From: an uncultured Megasphaera sp.
Lineage (GTDB): Bacteria; Bacillota; Negativicutes; Veillonellales; Megasphaeraceae
DNA length: 27,710 nucleotides
Direction of reading: 5' to 3'
Assembly: GCA_900554215.1 (NCBI GenBank)
Contig: USGG01000023.1
Span: forward strand, 1 to 27,710
This document shows, one piece after another, positions 7,467 through 15,790 of the stretch. Under the pieces are notes generated by a model. It was not told where the DNA came from. It ran no database searches and worked only from the letters and a program-made list of their open reading frames with translations. Positions within the stretch are counted from its first letter, which is position 1. Each line of letters opens with the position of its first letter. The position numbers and the translations under genes are program-made.

Positions 7467-8810
7467 TTACGTATGGTTCCGTTGTTCCAGCGCCAACCCA
7501 ATCAGCCGGTCCGTTTGGTCGGCCATAAACAGGGGGATGTTCAGCATATCGTCGTCCAGCTTCAAATTATCCAGCGAAAACCGGACGCGGAGCTTCACCT
7601 GCTTTGGGAACAATTCCTTGAATTTCTTCAAGCTCTTGCTGGCTGTATTTGCCTCGGATTTGACTTCGATTGGAAATATGTCATTCTCCCGCTGAACTAA
7701 GAAATCTACTTCGTAAGGCGGATTGTTCTGGCTCCAGTACCGCGGAACGACTTCAAATTGCGTAATCAAGGTCTGCAGCACGAAGTTCTCCGTCAGCGCC
7801 CCCTTGAACTCGGTGAACAAGCGATTCCCCTCGCCAAAGGCCGTCGGCGCCAGCTGAGCCAGCCGGCGGAGCAGCCCCACGTCTGCCAGGTAAATCTTAA
7901 ACGCTGAAAGATCATCGTAAGCAGACACGGGTAGGCCCGGCGCGGTGCTGCGGTAGATCTTATGCACCAGGCGGGCATCGACCAGCCACTGCAGGGCGTC
8001 CTCATATTCGCGGGCTCTTGCCCCTTCTTTGACTACTTTATAGAGAAACTTTTTATTTTCCCTCGCCAGCTGGGACGGAATCGATTTCCAGATCATCGAA
8101 ATCTTGGGAAACTCGCTGACGTTGGGGTGCTTGGCAAAGTCTCGCTCATAGGCCCCCAGAATATCGGACAATGCCTCCTGCATGGCCTCCACATCCCGCG
8201 CCTCAGTCCACATCTTGACAGGTTCGGGCATACCGCCGGTCACATAGTACATTTTCAGCTTTTCGTATAAAGGATTAAAAAAGGCGTCGGGAATGGGCTC
8301 CAGGGTATTCACCGTTTCCAGATATGCTGCCAGGTTTTCATCCCCATTGGCCAGCAGGAACTCCGTAAAGGTCATGGGGTCAATCTGCATGAAGTTGACC
8401 TTGCCTACAGGGAACGAAGAGGGCTTTGCCAAAGCGATGCCCAAGAGGGAGCCGGCGCAGGCCACGTGATACTGCGGCGCATTTTCACAGAAATACTTCA
8501 TGGAGTTCATGACCTTGGGGCAGTCCTGCACCTCGTCAAAAATAATCAGGGTTTGTTCCGGCATGATCTTTTGGCCGCTTGCCAGCATCAGATTCTGCAA
8601 AATCCGGTCTACATCCTTTGTCGTTTCAAAAAACTGCTTATACTCTTCATGTTCATCAAAGTTGAAATACGCCGTGTTTTCATAACAGCGTTTTCCGATT
8701 TCCTTCAGAATCCAGGTCTTGCCGACCTGACGCACACCTTTCAAAATCAACGGCTTGCGATAGGGGGAATTCTTCCATTTCAGCAGTGTATTCAATATCA
8801 ATCGTTCCAT
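7467..8810 (-). CDS. AAA ATPase with DUF4143 domain
   Basis: A 447-residue protein of the common AAA_14/DUF4143 family. Walker A GVRQVGKT is at 25-32 and Walker B LIIFDEVQ around 88-95. The C-terminal half is DUF4143, with a PD-(D/E)XK nuclease-like core: Asp369 in EVDF, then Glu382 and Lys384 in IEVK. The biological role of this family is not established; it is frequent in genomic accessory regions of gut and oral anaerobes. The ATG at 8810 has GAGGTGGG upstream. It sits between parAB and the next gene and uses more AT-rich codons than its neighbours, suggesting horizontal acquisition. Confidence 0.9.
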   Translation of the reverse strand: MERLILNTLLKWKNSPYRKPLILKGVRQVGKTWILKEIGKRCYENTAYFNFDEHEEYKQFFETTKDVDRILQNLMLASGQKIMPEQTLIIFDEVQDCPKVMNSMKYFCENAPQYHVACAGSLLGIALAKPSSFPVGKVNFMQIDPMTFTEFLLANGDENLAAYLETVNTLEPIPDAFFNPLYEKLKMYYVTGGMPEPVKMWTEARDVEAMQEALSDILGAYERDFAKHPNVSEFPKISMIWKSIPSQLARENKKFLYKVVKEGARAREYEDALQWLVDARLVHKIYRSTAPGLPVSAYDDLSAFKIYLADVGLLRRLAQLAPTAFGEGNRLFTEFKGALTENFVLQTLITQFEVVPRYWSQNNPPYEVDFLVQRENDIFPIEVKSEANTASKSLKKFKELFPKQVKLRVRFSLDNLKLDDDMLNIPLFMADQTDRLIGLALEQRNHT

Positions 8811-8933
8811 AGGCCCACCTCATCACACTTTTATATGGTATTTAGTGTTGTCATATCACATTTTTATTGTATATCACTGGCCATGAAAATGACAAGGCCC
8901 ATCATAAAATTATCAGTAGCCTCAAATTTTTAT

Positions 8934-8941
8934 GGTATAAT
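8934..8941 (+). promoter_or_regulatory. Extended -10 promoter element
   Basis: TGG precedes TATAAT (8936-8941), giving an extended -10 about 60 nt upstream of the start at 9003. No good -35 is visible, which is tolerated when TGn is present. The rest of 8811-9002 is AT-rich and holds no gene. Confidence 0.5.
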
Positions 8942-9002
8942 AAGACCATCGTCACACATCGTTCAGAAGACGACTACATTACACGAAAGAAAGGGAACCA
9001 TC

Positions 9003-9659
9003 ATGCCAGTATACGAAGGTACCATACCCTCCATCAACATGGAGCAAGTGAGAGAATACGCCGCCCAGCGGGGACAAGGGGACGCAGACGACGCCGTCGT
9101 CAGTGAAGCCTGCACCACGGCCCTGCGCCTGGCCGCGCCGAAGGGCGTCTTCCAGCAGGGATACTACGACGCCGCGTCCCATCATATCCTCTGCAGCGCC
9201 CCCTTTAAGCTGAAAAGCGAGCAAATCGTCCCGTATTTGGAACAGGCGCGCATCCTTCTCATGGCCGCCGTCACCATCGGCCCGGCTGTAGAAGAAGAAA
9301 TCGACAAGCGCTTCCTCAACCAGGACGTCGCCGGCGGCATCGTCCTCGACTCGGCAGCAGCTGTCGCCACGGGACAGCTCCTGGACCAGCTGACCCATCA
9401 CATCAACGAAATCTGCGAGCCCAAGGGATATAAAATCCTCTGGCGCGTCAGCCCCGGCACGGCCGACTGGCCCATCGGCCAGCAGATGGACCTGGCCAAC
9501 GCCGCCGGAGGCGGGCAAATCGGCCTGGCCGTCACGGCCGGCGGCATGCTCAGCCCCCGCAAAACCCTGACGGCCCTGTTCGGCCTCGTCCCGACGGAAG
9601 AAGGCTGCGGCGGCTCCTGCTCGAGCTGCTCCATGTCGGGATGCTGCGGCAGCTGCTAA
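9003..9659 (+). CDS. Stand-alone MetH activation-domain-like protein with Cys-rich tail
   Basis: A 218-residue protein resembling the S-adenosylmethionine-binding activation domain of cobalamin-dependent methionine synthase. The motif RVSPGTADWP (148-157), followed by a segment ending MLSPRKT, matches the family pattern R-x-S-P-G-x-x-D-W-P and the later M-x-P-x-K-S/T. It ends in six cysteines (202, 206, 209, 214, 215, 218), like the Cys tails of small corrinoid-reactivation proteins in anaerobes. It probably helps reductive methylation of a corrinoid enzyme, perhaps a MetH lacking its own reactivation domain. The start has AAAGGGAACC upstream. No MetH or methyltransferase gene is nearby. The frame extends upstream but lacks a ribosome site there. 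Confidence 0.8.
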   Translation: MPVYEGTIPSINMEQVREYAAQRGQGDADDAVVSEACTTALRLAAPKGVFQQGYYDAASHHILCSAPFKLKSEQIVPYLEQARILLMAAVTIGPAVEEEIDKRFLNQDVAGGIVLDSAAAVATGQLLDQLTHHINEICEPKGYKILWRVSPGTADWPIGQQMDLANAAGGGQIGLAVTAGGMLSPRKTLTALFGLVPTEEGCGGSCSSCSMSGCCGSC

Positions 9660-9688
9660 GCTGTTAATGTCATAGTATATAAGACGTC

Positions 9689-9729
9689 AAACGCCGCCGC
9701 GCGATGAAAAAGTCGCGCGGCGGCGTTTT
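9689..9729 (+). terminator. Strong intrinsic terminator
   Basis: A perfect 16-bp GC-rich stem (9689-9704 with 9713-9728) with an 8-nt loop ends in TTTT, 30 bp after the stop of the MetH-activation-like gene. Confidence 0.9.
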
Positions 9730-9732
9730 GCC

Positions 9733-9909
9733 TTACCGTTTCAAATCCTCCATAAGCTCGGCGACAGAACCGAAGGTCCGGCTCAGGTTCTTTCCCTGAA
9801 GGACGTTCTCCATAGCCTGCCGCGTCTCCTCGTTCGGCAGGACAGCCCCGTATTCCTGAGACCTGCCGTTTGCTGCCTCTGTCAGCTCCGTCCGTATCCC
9901 TGCCTGCAT
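9733..9909 (-). pseudogene. RelB/DinJ-like antitoxin remnant (C-terminal part)
   Basis: A 58-codon minus-strand frame whose second half reads like the end of a RelB/DinJ-type antitoxin: PNEETRQAMENVL, then FGSVAELMEDLKR. The ribbon-helix-helix N-terminus expected for a 90-100-residue antitoxin is missing. Reading upstream, the frame soon meets a stop and then the purA terminator. There is no Shine-Dalgarno before the ATG at 9909, and no toxin gene follows: the plus-strand terminator lies immediately downstream. I therefore read it as a truncated relic rather than an active gene. The assignment rests on a short stretch, so a small unrelated protein is possible. Confidence 0.5.
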
Positions 9910-9948
9910 TGCAAATGCAAAATAGAAATAATACTATCGTATACCAAA

Positions 9949-9985
9949 GAAAAAGGCCGGCCCTCAGATAGGCCGGCTCTTTTCC
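9949..9985. terminator. Intrinsic terminator of purA (also usable from the other strand)
   Basis: GCCGGCC (9956-9962) pairs with GGCCGGC (9971-9977). The minus strand continues into a T-rich tail (TTTTTCTTT); the plus strand has TCTTTT. It lies about 40 bp downstream of the purA stop. Confidence 0.8.
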
Positions 9986-10022
9986 TCATGTTGTATTGTT
10001 ATGGTGAAAATCCAAAAATCTC

Positions 10023-11306
10023 TTAGAAGATGTCGTGCAAGATGATGGTCTGGCTGCGGTTCGGGCCGACGGAAACGATGCCCAAGGGGACTTCCGTCAG
10101 TTCGCTGATGCGTTCCACGTACTTGCGGGCCGCTTCAGGCAGCTCTTCATAGGTCTTGCAGTCCGAAATATGGCATTTCCAGCCGGGCATTTCTTCGTAT
10201 ACCGGTTCGACCTGTTCCAATACGTCCAGGCTGGCCGGGTATTCCTTGAGCAGCTCGCCCTGGTATTTGTAGCCCGTGCAGATCTTGATCGTGTCGAGGT
10301 CGTCGAGGATATCCAGACGGGTGATAGCCAGGTAGTCGAGGCTGTTCAGCATGGCCGCGTATTTGACGACGGCCGTGTCGAGCCAGCCGCAGCGGCGGGG
10401 ACGGCCCGTAACGGTGCCGAATTCATGGCCCGTATTGCGGAGGTATTCGCCGACTTCGTTGTTCTGTTCCGCCGGGAAGGGGCCTGCGCCGACGCGGGTC
10501 GTGTAGGCCTTGACGACGCCGACGATGTTTTCCATGCGGCGGGGGCCGACGCCGGAACCGGTGCAGGCGCCGCCGGCCGTCGGGTTGGAGCTGGTGACGA
10601 AGGGATACGTGCCGTGGTCGAGGTCGAGCATAGCCGCCTGGGCGCCTTCAAAGAGGACCTTCTTGCCTTCCTTGACGTACAGGTTGGCCGAGTAGTTCGT
10701 ATCCTTGACGTACTGGCGGATCTGGTCGGCGTAGCCCAGGTATTCCTTGAGCATCGTATCGTAATCAAAGCCTTCGCAGCCGTAGTATTTTTCAAATAAG
10801 CGGTTCTTCAATTCCAAATTGACGCGCAGCTTTTCGGCGAAGACCTTTTCGTCCATCAAATCGCCGATGCGGATGCCGACGCGGTTTACTTTATCTGCAT
10901 AGCAGGGGCCGATGCCGTTTTTCGTCGTGCCGATCTTGGCGTCGCCCTTGAGCTTTTCGTCTTCTTCATCGATGCGGATATGGTAAGGCATGATGACGTG
11001 GGCCCGCGTGGAGATTTCCAGCTTACTGATCTGCACGCCCTTGGACGTCATGCCTTCGATTTCTTCCAGGAGGACGGCCGGATTGACGACGACGCCGCTG
11101 CCGATGATGCAGGTCTTATCGGCAAACAAGATGCCCGACGGCAAAAGACGGAGCGCAAAGGATTTATCGTCGACGACGACCGTATGGCCTGCGTTGTTGC
11201 CGCCTTGGGAACGGATGACAACGTCCGCTTTCTGCGCCAAATAATCTACGATTTTACCCTTACCTTCATCACCCCACTGGGTGCCTATTACCATTGCTGT
11301 AGCCAT
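10023..11306 (-). CDS. purA: Adenylosuccinate synthetase
   Basis: A 427-residue, full-length adenylosuccinate synthetase, catalysing the GTP-dependent joining of IMP and aspartate, the first committed step from IMP to AMP in the cytoplasm. Family hallmarks are all present: WGDEGKGK (11-18, with catalytic Asp13), GGNNAGHT (35-42, catalytic His41), the IGTTKNGIGP segment, and the C-terminal GTP/Asp region ending VSVGPNRSQTI. The start at 11306 has AAGGGATG upstream. A consensus -10 (TATAAT on the minus strand at 11352-11357) is the only clear promoter element. It is monocistronic, ended by the terminator at 9949-9985. Confidence 0.98.
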   Translation of the reverse strand: MATAMVIGTQWGDEGKGKIVDYLAQKADVVIRSQGGNNAGHTVVVDDKSFALRLLPSGILFADKTCIIGSGVVVNPAVLLEEIEGMTSKGVQISKLEISTRAHVIMPYHIRIDEEDEKLKGDAKIGTTKNGIGPCYADKVNRVGIRIGDLMDEKVFAEKLRVNLELKNRLFEKYYGCEGFDYDTMLKEYLGYADQIRQYVKDTNYSANLYVKEGKKVLFEGAQAAMLDLDHGTYPFVTSSNPTAGGACTGSGVGPRRMENIVGVVKAYTTRVGAGPFPAEQNNEVGEYLRNTGHEFGTVTGRPRRCGWLDTAVVKYAAMLNSLDYLAITRLDILDDLDTIKICTGYKYQGELLKEYPASLDVLEQVEPVYEEMPGWKCHISDCKTYEELPEAARKYVERISELTEVPLGIVSVGPNRSQTIILHDIF

Positions 11307-11483
11307 ATATTCAACATCCCTTCACTAACTTTCAAATTAACAAACACTTATATTATACACGAAAACGGGCTGAATTCCTATTCTCTTGCGAAAAATATAT
11401 ACAAAAGGCCGGGAGAATTTGGCATGGCGTCCATTTTTTGCATAGTTTTTACAGTATTGCGGTAGAAAACCCCGAAATTACCT

Positions 11484-11492
11484 TGCTATGAT
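11484..11492 (+). promoter_or_regulatory. Extended -10 promoter of the PhoH-family gene
   Basis: TG-C-TATGAT forms an extended -10, about 50 nt upstream of the start codon at 11545. No strong -35 is seen. The remaining purA/PhoH intergenic bases show no other feature. Confidence 0.5.
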
Positions 11493-11544
11493 AGGGTATA
11501 CATGGAAAAAATTGCAGTAAAACAGAATAAAGGCAGGGATTTTC

Positions 11545-12909
11545 ATGGCAAAAACATACGTAATCGACACGAACGTACTCATCCAGGCGCCGTACGCCCT
11601 TCAGTGCTTTGAAGAGAACCGCCTCGTCCTTCCGCTGGTCGTCCTGGAAGAGCTGGACGGCCTGAAAAAGGCCGACGGCGAGCGGGGAGCCAACGCCCGG
11701 CGGGCCATCCGCTTTTTGGAAAAGCTGCGCCTCCAGGGAGACCTGCTGGGCGGCGTGGCCTTGCCCGCAGGAGGCACGCTGCGCGTCGAGGCCAACTGCA
11801 CCGGCGTCGAGCTGCCGGCGGCCTTGCCCGACGACAAGGCGGACAACCGCATCCTCAAGGTCTGCCAAGGCCTGAAGGAAGAAGGGCCTATCCTCGTCAC
11901 CAAGGACCTCGTCCTGCGCCTGAAGGCCCAAATCCTTGGCATCGAAGCCGAAGATTTCAGCACCGAGCAGGTCATCCCAGAGGAGGACCAGTACACGGGC
12001 CGCCTCCAGTGCTACGTCCCGGAGGACAAGTTCAAGGATTTCAAAAAGAAGGGCGTCCCGACGAAGGACGTATACCTGTCCGATGCCGAAGGGAACACGA
12101 GCCGTCCGGACCTGACGGAAAACCAGTTCGTCATCTTAAAGGCCGACCAGTCCCTGCGCAAAACCCACTTAGGCCGGGTCAAGGGCAAAAAGATCGTCCC
12201 CCTGGAATACAAAAAGAGCCAGCCCTACGGCGTCAAGCCCCGCAATTCGGGCCAGTACTTCCTCCAGGAAGCCCTCATGAAGCCGGCCGACGAAGCGCCC
12301 CTGGTCATCGTCAAGGGCCAGGCCGGCACGGCCAAGACCTTCTACGCCCTGGCCGTAGGGCTGGAGAAAATCGTCAACCGCCCCACCGGCGAATACCGGC
12401 GCATCCTCATCTGCCGCCCCAACGCCCAGTTCGATTCGGACATCGGCTTTCTGCCCGGCGACGAGCAGGAAAAAATCTCGCCCCTCATGCGGCCGATTAT
12501 CGACAACCTGGAGCAGCTCATCGATGCCAGCGAGGAAGAACGGTACGAAAACGAGCTGGAGCTGAAAGATAAAATCGACGAGCTCTTCGACCGCCACATC
12601 ATCCAGACGGAAGCCCTCAATTTCATCCGCGGCCGCTCCTTTGTCAAGACCTACCTCATCATCGACGAGGCTCAGAACATGACGCCCAATCAGGCCAAAA
12701 GCATCATCACCCGGGCCGGCAAGGGAACAAAAATCGTCCTGTTAGGCGACCCGAACCAGATCGACAAGCCCTTTTTAGACGAACGGACCAACGGCCTGAG
12801 CTACGCGTCGGAAAAGATGAAGGGCAGTCCCCTGTGCTTCCAAATCACCATGACTGCTGACGAATGCGAGCGCTCCGAACTGGCCTTAGACGCCGTTCAG
12901 CGCCTGTAA
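11545..12909 (+). CDS. PIN domain-PhoH ATPase fusion protein (YlaK/PhoH2 type)
   Basis: A 454-residue fusion of an N-terminal PIN-type ribonuclease domain and a C-terminal PhoH ATPase. The PIN part starts YVIDTNVL (Asp8) with conserved acidic residues in VLEELDGL (about 33-40) and a further acidic cluster in the LPDDKADNR region. The ATPase has Walker A GQAGTAKT (258-265) and Walker B IIDEAQ (372-377). PhoH2-type proteins are reported to be RNA-unwinding ribonucleases, so RNA processing is the likely role. An AGGGA ribosome site precedes the ATG. It is plus-strand, divergent from purA. Confidence 0.92.
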   Translation: MAKTYVIDTNVLIQAPYALQCFEENRLVLPLVVLEELDGLKKADGERGANARRAIRFLEKLRLQGDLLGGVALPAGGTLRVEANCTGVELPAALPDDKADNRILKVCQGLKEEGPILVTKDLVLRLKAQILGIEAEDFSTEQVIPEEDQYTGRLQCYVPEDKFKDFKKKGVPTKDVYLSDAEGNTSRPDLTENQFVILKADQSLRKTHLGRVKGKKIVPLEYKKSQPYGVKPRNSGQYFLQEALMKPADEAPLVIVKGQAGTAKTFYALAVGLEKIVNRPTGEYRRILICRPNAQFDSDIGFLPGDEQEKISPLMRPIIDNLEQLIDASEEERYENELELKDKIDELFDRHIIQTEALNFIRGRSFVKTYLIIDEAQNMTPNQAKSIITRAGKGTKIVLLGDPNQIDKPFLDERTNGLSYASEKMKGSPLCFQITMTADECERSELALDAVQRL

Positions 12910-12927
12910 ATATAAGGAAAGGATAAG

Positions 12928-12960
12928 GGAAGGCGCGCCGCACAGGCAGAGCCAAGGCCT
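12928..12960 (+). other. GC-rich hairpin upstream of the HD-domain gene
   Basis: GGGAAGGC can pair with GCCTTCCC across a ~20-nt loop between the PhoH stop and the HD-gene start. There is no T-run, so it is unlikely to be a terminator. It occupies the place where a ribosome-binding site would be expected. Confidence 0.4.
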
Positions 12961-12978
12961 TCCCTGCACAGCACGACT

Positions 12979-13644
12979 ATGAAAAAATTCACCTATGAAA
13001 ACGTAATGAACGCCAAAGAACTGAACATCTATCTCGAACAGGGCAACGAAGTGCTCGGCGTCCTGGGCTACACGGAGCATTCGCGCCGCCACGCCGCCAA
13101 GGTCGCCGTCACGGCCGGAAAAATACTGAAAAAGCTCGGCTACGACGAACACACCGTCGAGCTGGCCCGCATTGCCGGCTACATGCACGACCTGGGCAAC
13201 AGCATCAACCGCGTCGACCATGCCCATACGGGAGCCCTCATGGCCTTTCAGTTTCTCCGCGACTGGGGCGCGCCGCCTAAAGACATTGCCGTCATCATCA
13301 CGGCTATCGGCCAGCACGACGAAGGCAGCGGCACAGCCGTCGATCCCGTGTCGGCAGCCTTGATTTTAGCCGATAAGACCGACGTGCGCCGCAACCGCGT
13401 CCGCAATCAAGTCAAGGAAACCTTCGACAAGCACGACCAAGTCAACTACGCCGCCATTTCGTCCGAGCTGAAAATAGACCCGTCCAAGAAAGTCATTACC
13501 CTGGAAATCGAGCTGGACGAAACGATCTGCTCCATGATGGACTATTTTGAAATCTTCCTGCAGCGCATGCTCATGTGCAAGCGCGCCGCCGAACGGCTGG
13601 GCCTGCGCTTTAAAATGACGGCCAACGGCAACAAAATCTGTTGA
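12979..13644 (+). CDS. HD-domain phosphohydrolase
   Basis: A 221-residue HD-superfamily metal-dependent phosphohydrolase. The metal ligands fit the H...HD...D pattern: His34/His38 in TEHSRRH, His70-Asp71 in YMHDLGN, His113-Asp114 in GQHDEG and Asp132 in LADKTD. The substrate is unknown; nucleotides or nucleotide second messengers are typical for the superfamily. The start is set at 12979, but no Shine-Dalgarno lies in the 20 nt before it and the frame has no better start; the nearby hairpin is unusual. A terminator follows at 13668. Confidence 0.88.
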   Translation: MKKFTYENVMNAKELNIYLEQGNEVLGVLGYTEHSRRHAAKVAVTAGKILKKLGYDEHTVELARIAGYMHDLGNSINRVDHAHTGALMAFQFLRDWGAPPKDIAVIITAIGQHDEGSGTAVDPVSAALILADKTDVRRNRVRNQVKETFDKHDQVNYAAISSELKIDPSKKVITLEIELDETICSMMDYFEIFLQRMLMCKRAAERLGLRFKMTANGNKIC

Positions 13645-13667
13645 CCTGGCCATACCAAGGATACGCC

Positions 13668-13699
13668 GCCCCCGGCCGCTCCGGCGCCGGGGGCATTTT
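13668..13699 (+). terminator. Intrinsic terminator of the HD-domain gene
   Basis: GCCCCCGGC (13668-13676) pairs with GCCGGGGGC (13686-13694), followed by ATTTTC. The 227-bp gap up to 13871 otherwise contains only the promoter of the next gene. Confidence 0.75.
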
Positions 13700-13793
13700 C
13701 ATGAGCAGGCTGGTACAAGCACTCTCCGGCAGGCATATTGCCTGGATTCATCAAGACAATTCGCAATACATATTATTCTTGAATAGGAAAAGA

Positions 13794-13823
13794 TTAGATT
13801 TTTGCGGCGTTTTAGTTTATAAT
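13794..13823 (+). promoter_or_regulatory. Promoter of the flavin oxidoreductase gene
   Basis: TTAGAT (13794-13799), an 18-nt spacer and a consensus TATAAT (13818-13823) lie about 50 nt upstream of the start at 13872. Confidence 0.5.
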
Positions 13824-13871
13824 GGTGAATAAAACTTTAAACCTTTTTTGATTACCAAGGAGAGATTGCCC

Positions 13872-14978
13872 ATGTTATTTGATAGCTGCCGTATCGGCGG
13901 TATTGACGCGGCGTGTCCCATCGTCCGCTCGGCCACATTTGAAGGAATGGCCGATGCGCAGGGATACCCTACGGATAAATTAGCTCAGATGTATGAACGC
14001 CTTGCCGACGGCGGCGTCGGCGTCATGATTACGGGAATGATGGCCGTCAGCACCCTGGAGCCGCGGCAGCACCGTCAAATCCGCATCGATGACGACAGCT
14101 GCGTCGCCCCCCTGGCATCCATGGTACGGCGCGTCCACGACCATGGCGGCAAGATCGTCGCCCAGATCGTCGTCATGGGCTCGTCCATCATGATGCCCGA
14201 AGGGGAAGGCCGCATCATCGTCAGCCCCAGCGGCGTCACGGAAAAATTAGGCAAAATCGAGCAGGAATCCCATGCCCTGACGGCGGATGAAATCGCCCGC
14301 CTGACGGAAGAGGCCGGCCGCGCCGCCCTGCGGGCCAAGGAAGCAGGCTTCGACGGCGTGCAGTTCCACAGCGCTCACGGGTATCTGGCCAGCAAGTTCT
14401 TATCGCCCTATTTCAACCGCCGCACCGACAGCTACGGCGGCAGCCTGGAAAACAGGGCCCGCTTCCTCCTGGAATGCATCGCCGCCATCCGACGCCACGT
14501 CGGCCCGGAATATCCCGTATGGGTAAAGATCAACAGCGAGGACTTCATGAAAGAAGGGGGCATGACCTTCGACGAAAGCCTGCAGGTCATGGAATGGCTG
14601 GCTGACGCCAAGGTCAGCGCCATCGAAGTAAGCGGCGGCAATATGTCGTCCCTGCCGCGCAAGGGCCCGATCCGGGCCATTCGCCGCACGAAGGAGCCGA
14701 TGTACTTCGTCCCCTATGCCGAAAAAGCCGCAGCCCGGCTGAAGGGCCGGACCGATGTCGGCGTCATCGGCGGATTCCGGCAGGTAAGCGAAATAGAAAG
14801 CTGTCTGGCAAACACGGACATCGCCTTCGTATCCATGTCCCGGCCGCTGCTGCGCCAGCCTGACCTTCCCAAACAGTGGAAGGCAGGCAGCACGGAGCCG
14901 TCGACGTGCATCTCCTGTTCCCGCTGCTTCGGCGCCGAAGACGTGGACTGTATTTTTAATAAAGCAGAAAAGGACTGA
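13872..14978 (+). CDS. NADH:flavin oxidoreductase, Old Yellow Enzyme family
   Basis: A 368-residue FMN-binding TIM-barrel oxidoreductase of the Old Yellow Enzyme family, expected to reduce activated C=C bonds using NAD(P)H. The key histidines are seen in HSAHGYL (His166, His169), followed by the family motif NRRTDSYGGSLENR. The C-terminus carries C346-x2-C349-x2-C352-x7-C360, resembling the 4Fe-4S-binding cysteines of 2-enoate and 2,4-dienoyl-CoA reductases, but the FAD/NAD domain of those longer enzymes is absent. ATG at 13872 is chosen for AAGGAGA upstream; an earlier in-frame start at 13848 lacks one. The substrate is unknown. Confidence 0.9.
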   Translation: MLFDSCRIGGIDAACPIVRSATFEGMADAQGYPTDKLAQMYERLADGGVGVMITGMMAVSTLEPRQHRQIRIDDDSCVAPLASMVRRVHDHGGKIVAQIVVMGSSIMMPEGEGRIIVSPSGVTEKLGKIEQESHALTADEIARLTEEAGRAALRAKEAGFDGVQFHSAHGYLASKFLSPYFNRRTDSYGGSLENRARFLLECIAAIRRHVGPEYPVWVKINSEDFMKEGGMTFDESLQVMEWLADAKVSAIEVSGGNMSSLPRKGPIRAIRRTKEPMYFVPYAEKAAARLKGRTDVGVIGGFRQVSEIESCLANTDIAFVSMSRPLLRQPDLPKQWKAGSTEPSTCISCSRCFGAEDVDCIFNKAEKD

Positions 14979-15020
14979 CAGATAAAAGGATTTTGCCCCG
15001 TCAGCCTCGAATATTATGTA

Positions 15021-15040
15021 CAGGCGGGAAAATCCGCCTG
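15021..15040 (+). other. Short hairpin just upstream of the DUF2953 gene
   Basis: CAGGCGG and CCGCCTG form a 7-bp stem with a 6-nt loop, immediately before the AAAGGGAGGG ribosome site of the next gene. There is no T-run. It might influence translation or mark an RNA end. Confidence 0.35.
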
Positions 15041-15058
15041 AAAGGGAGGGCGGCGCGT

Positions 15059-15790
15059 ATGGGCATCGTCGTAGCAGCGGCAGTCGTCGCAATGTGCGCG
15101 GCAGCCGTGCTGTTCATACCCTTTACCTATCATGTCACGATCTACGCCGGCAGTCCGAGCCGCATAGGCATCCGGGCCGGCTGGTTCGGCCGGGCCCTGT
15201 GCGGCACCTGGAGCTATACCTGGGGCCAGCGCCCCGTTTCATCACTGTACGTTACCTGGAAGCGACAGGCCGGAAGGCCGGACCTATCGGAAGAAGCCGC
15301 AGAAAAAACAGCCGCGCAGGCTGAAGAAGCCGTCCGGCAGCACATGGAGGCGAATGACGCCGTAACCTACGAAACGCTGAAGCAGGCAGGGGACGGCAGC
15401 GCACCGAAGACAGCTTCCTTCCACTGGAAGCCGCTGGTCTTCAATACGGACTTTGCCGCAGCCTTCTTCTGCTGGCTGGGACGTATCCTATATCATTCGC
15501 GCGTCCGCACACTGGATATCCGGGGCGTCGTCGGCCTGGGGCAGCCTTACGAAACGGGCCTCCTCGCCGGCGCATTGTACGCCGTCGTTCCGGACGCCGT
15601 CAGCGGCCTGCGCTTCGACTACACGGAAGAACGGTACGACAGCACGATTCGCGGCAGCGGAACGATGTATCCAGCAGTGCTGCTGTTTTACTCAGCGCTC
15701 TTTATCTCATCCCGTCCCGTTCGCCGTCTCATCGCCGGCTGGCATGCATCGAAAAGGGGAGAACATCATGGACAACACGATAAAACATAA
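15059..15790 (+). CDS. DUF2953 family protein
   Basis: A 243-residue protein with an N-terminal membrane segment (about 3-22) and a second hydrophobic stretch near the C-terminus (around MYPAVLLFYSALFIS). The length, architecture and position directly before a GerW/YtfJ gene match the DUF2953 partner (YtfI-like) of Firmicutes. Its biochemical role is unknown. ATG at 15059 has GGGAGG 9 nt upstream; an earlier TTG in frame (14993) has no convincing site. It overlaps the next gene by 23 bp. Confidence 0.75.
   Translation: MGIVVAAAVVAMCAAAVLFIPFTYHVTIYAGSPSRIGIRAGWFGRALCGTWSYTWGQRPVSSLYVTWKRQAGRPDLSEEAAEKTAAQAEEAVRQHMEANDAVTYETLKQAGDGSAPKTASFHWKPLVFNTDFAAAFFCWLGRILYHSRVRTLDIRGVVGLGQPYETGLLAGALYAVVPDAVSGLRFDYTEERYDSTIRGSGTMYPAVLLFYSALFISSRPVRRLIAGWHASKRGEHHGQHDKT

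Noticed and set aside
13641..13832. A short plus-strand frame after the HD gene
   Set aside because: It runs through the terminator hairpin and promoter and has no convincing ribosome site.
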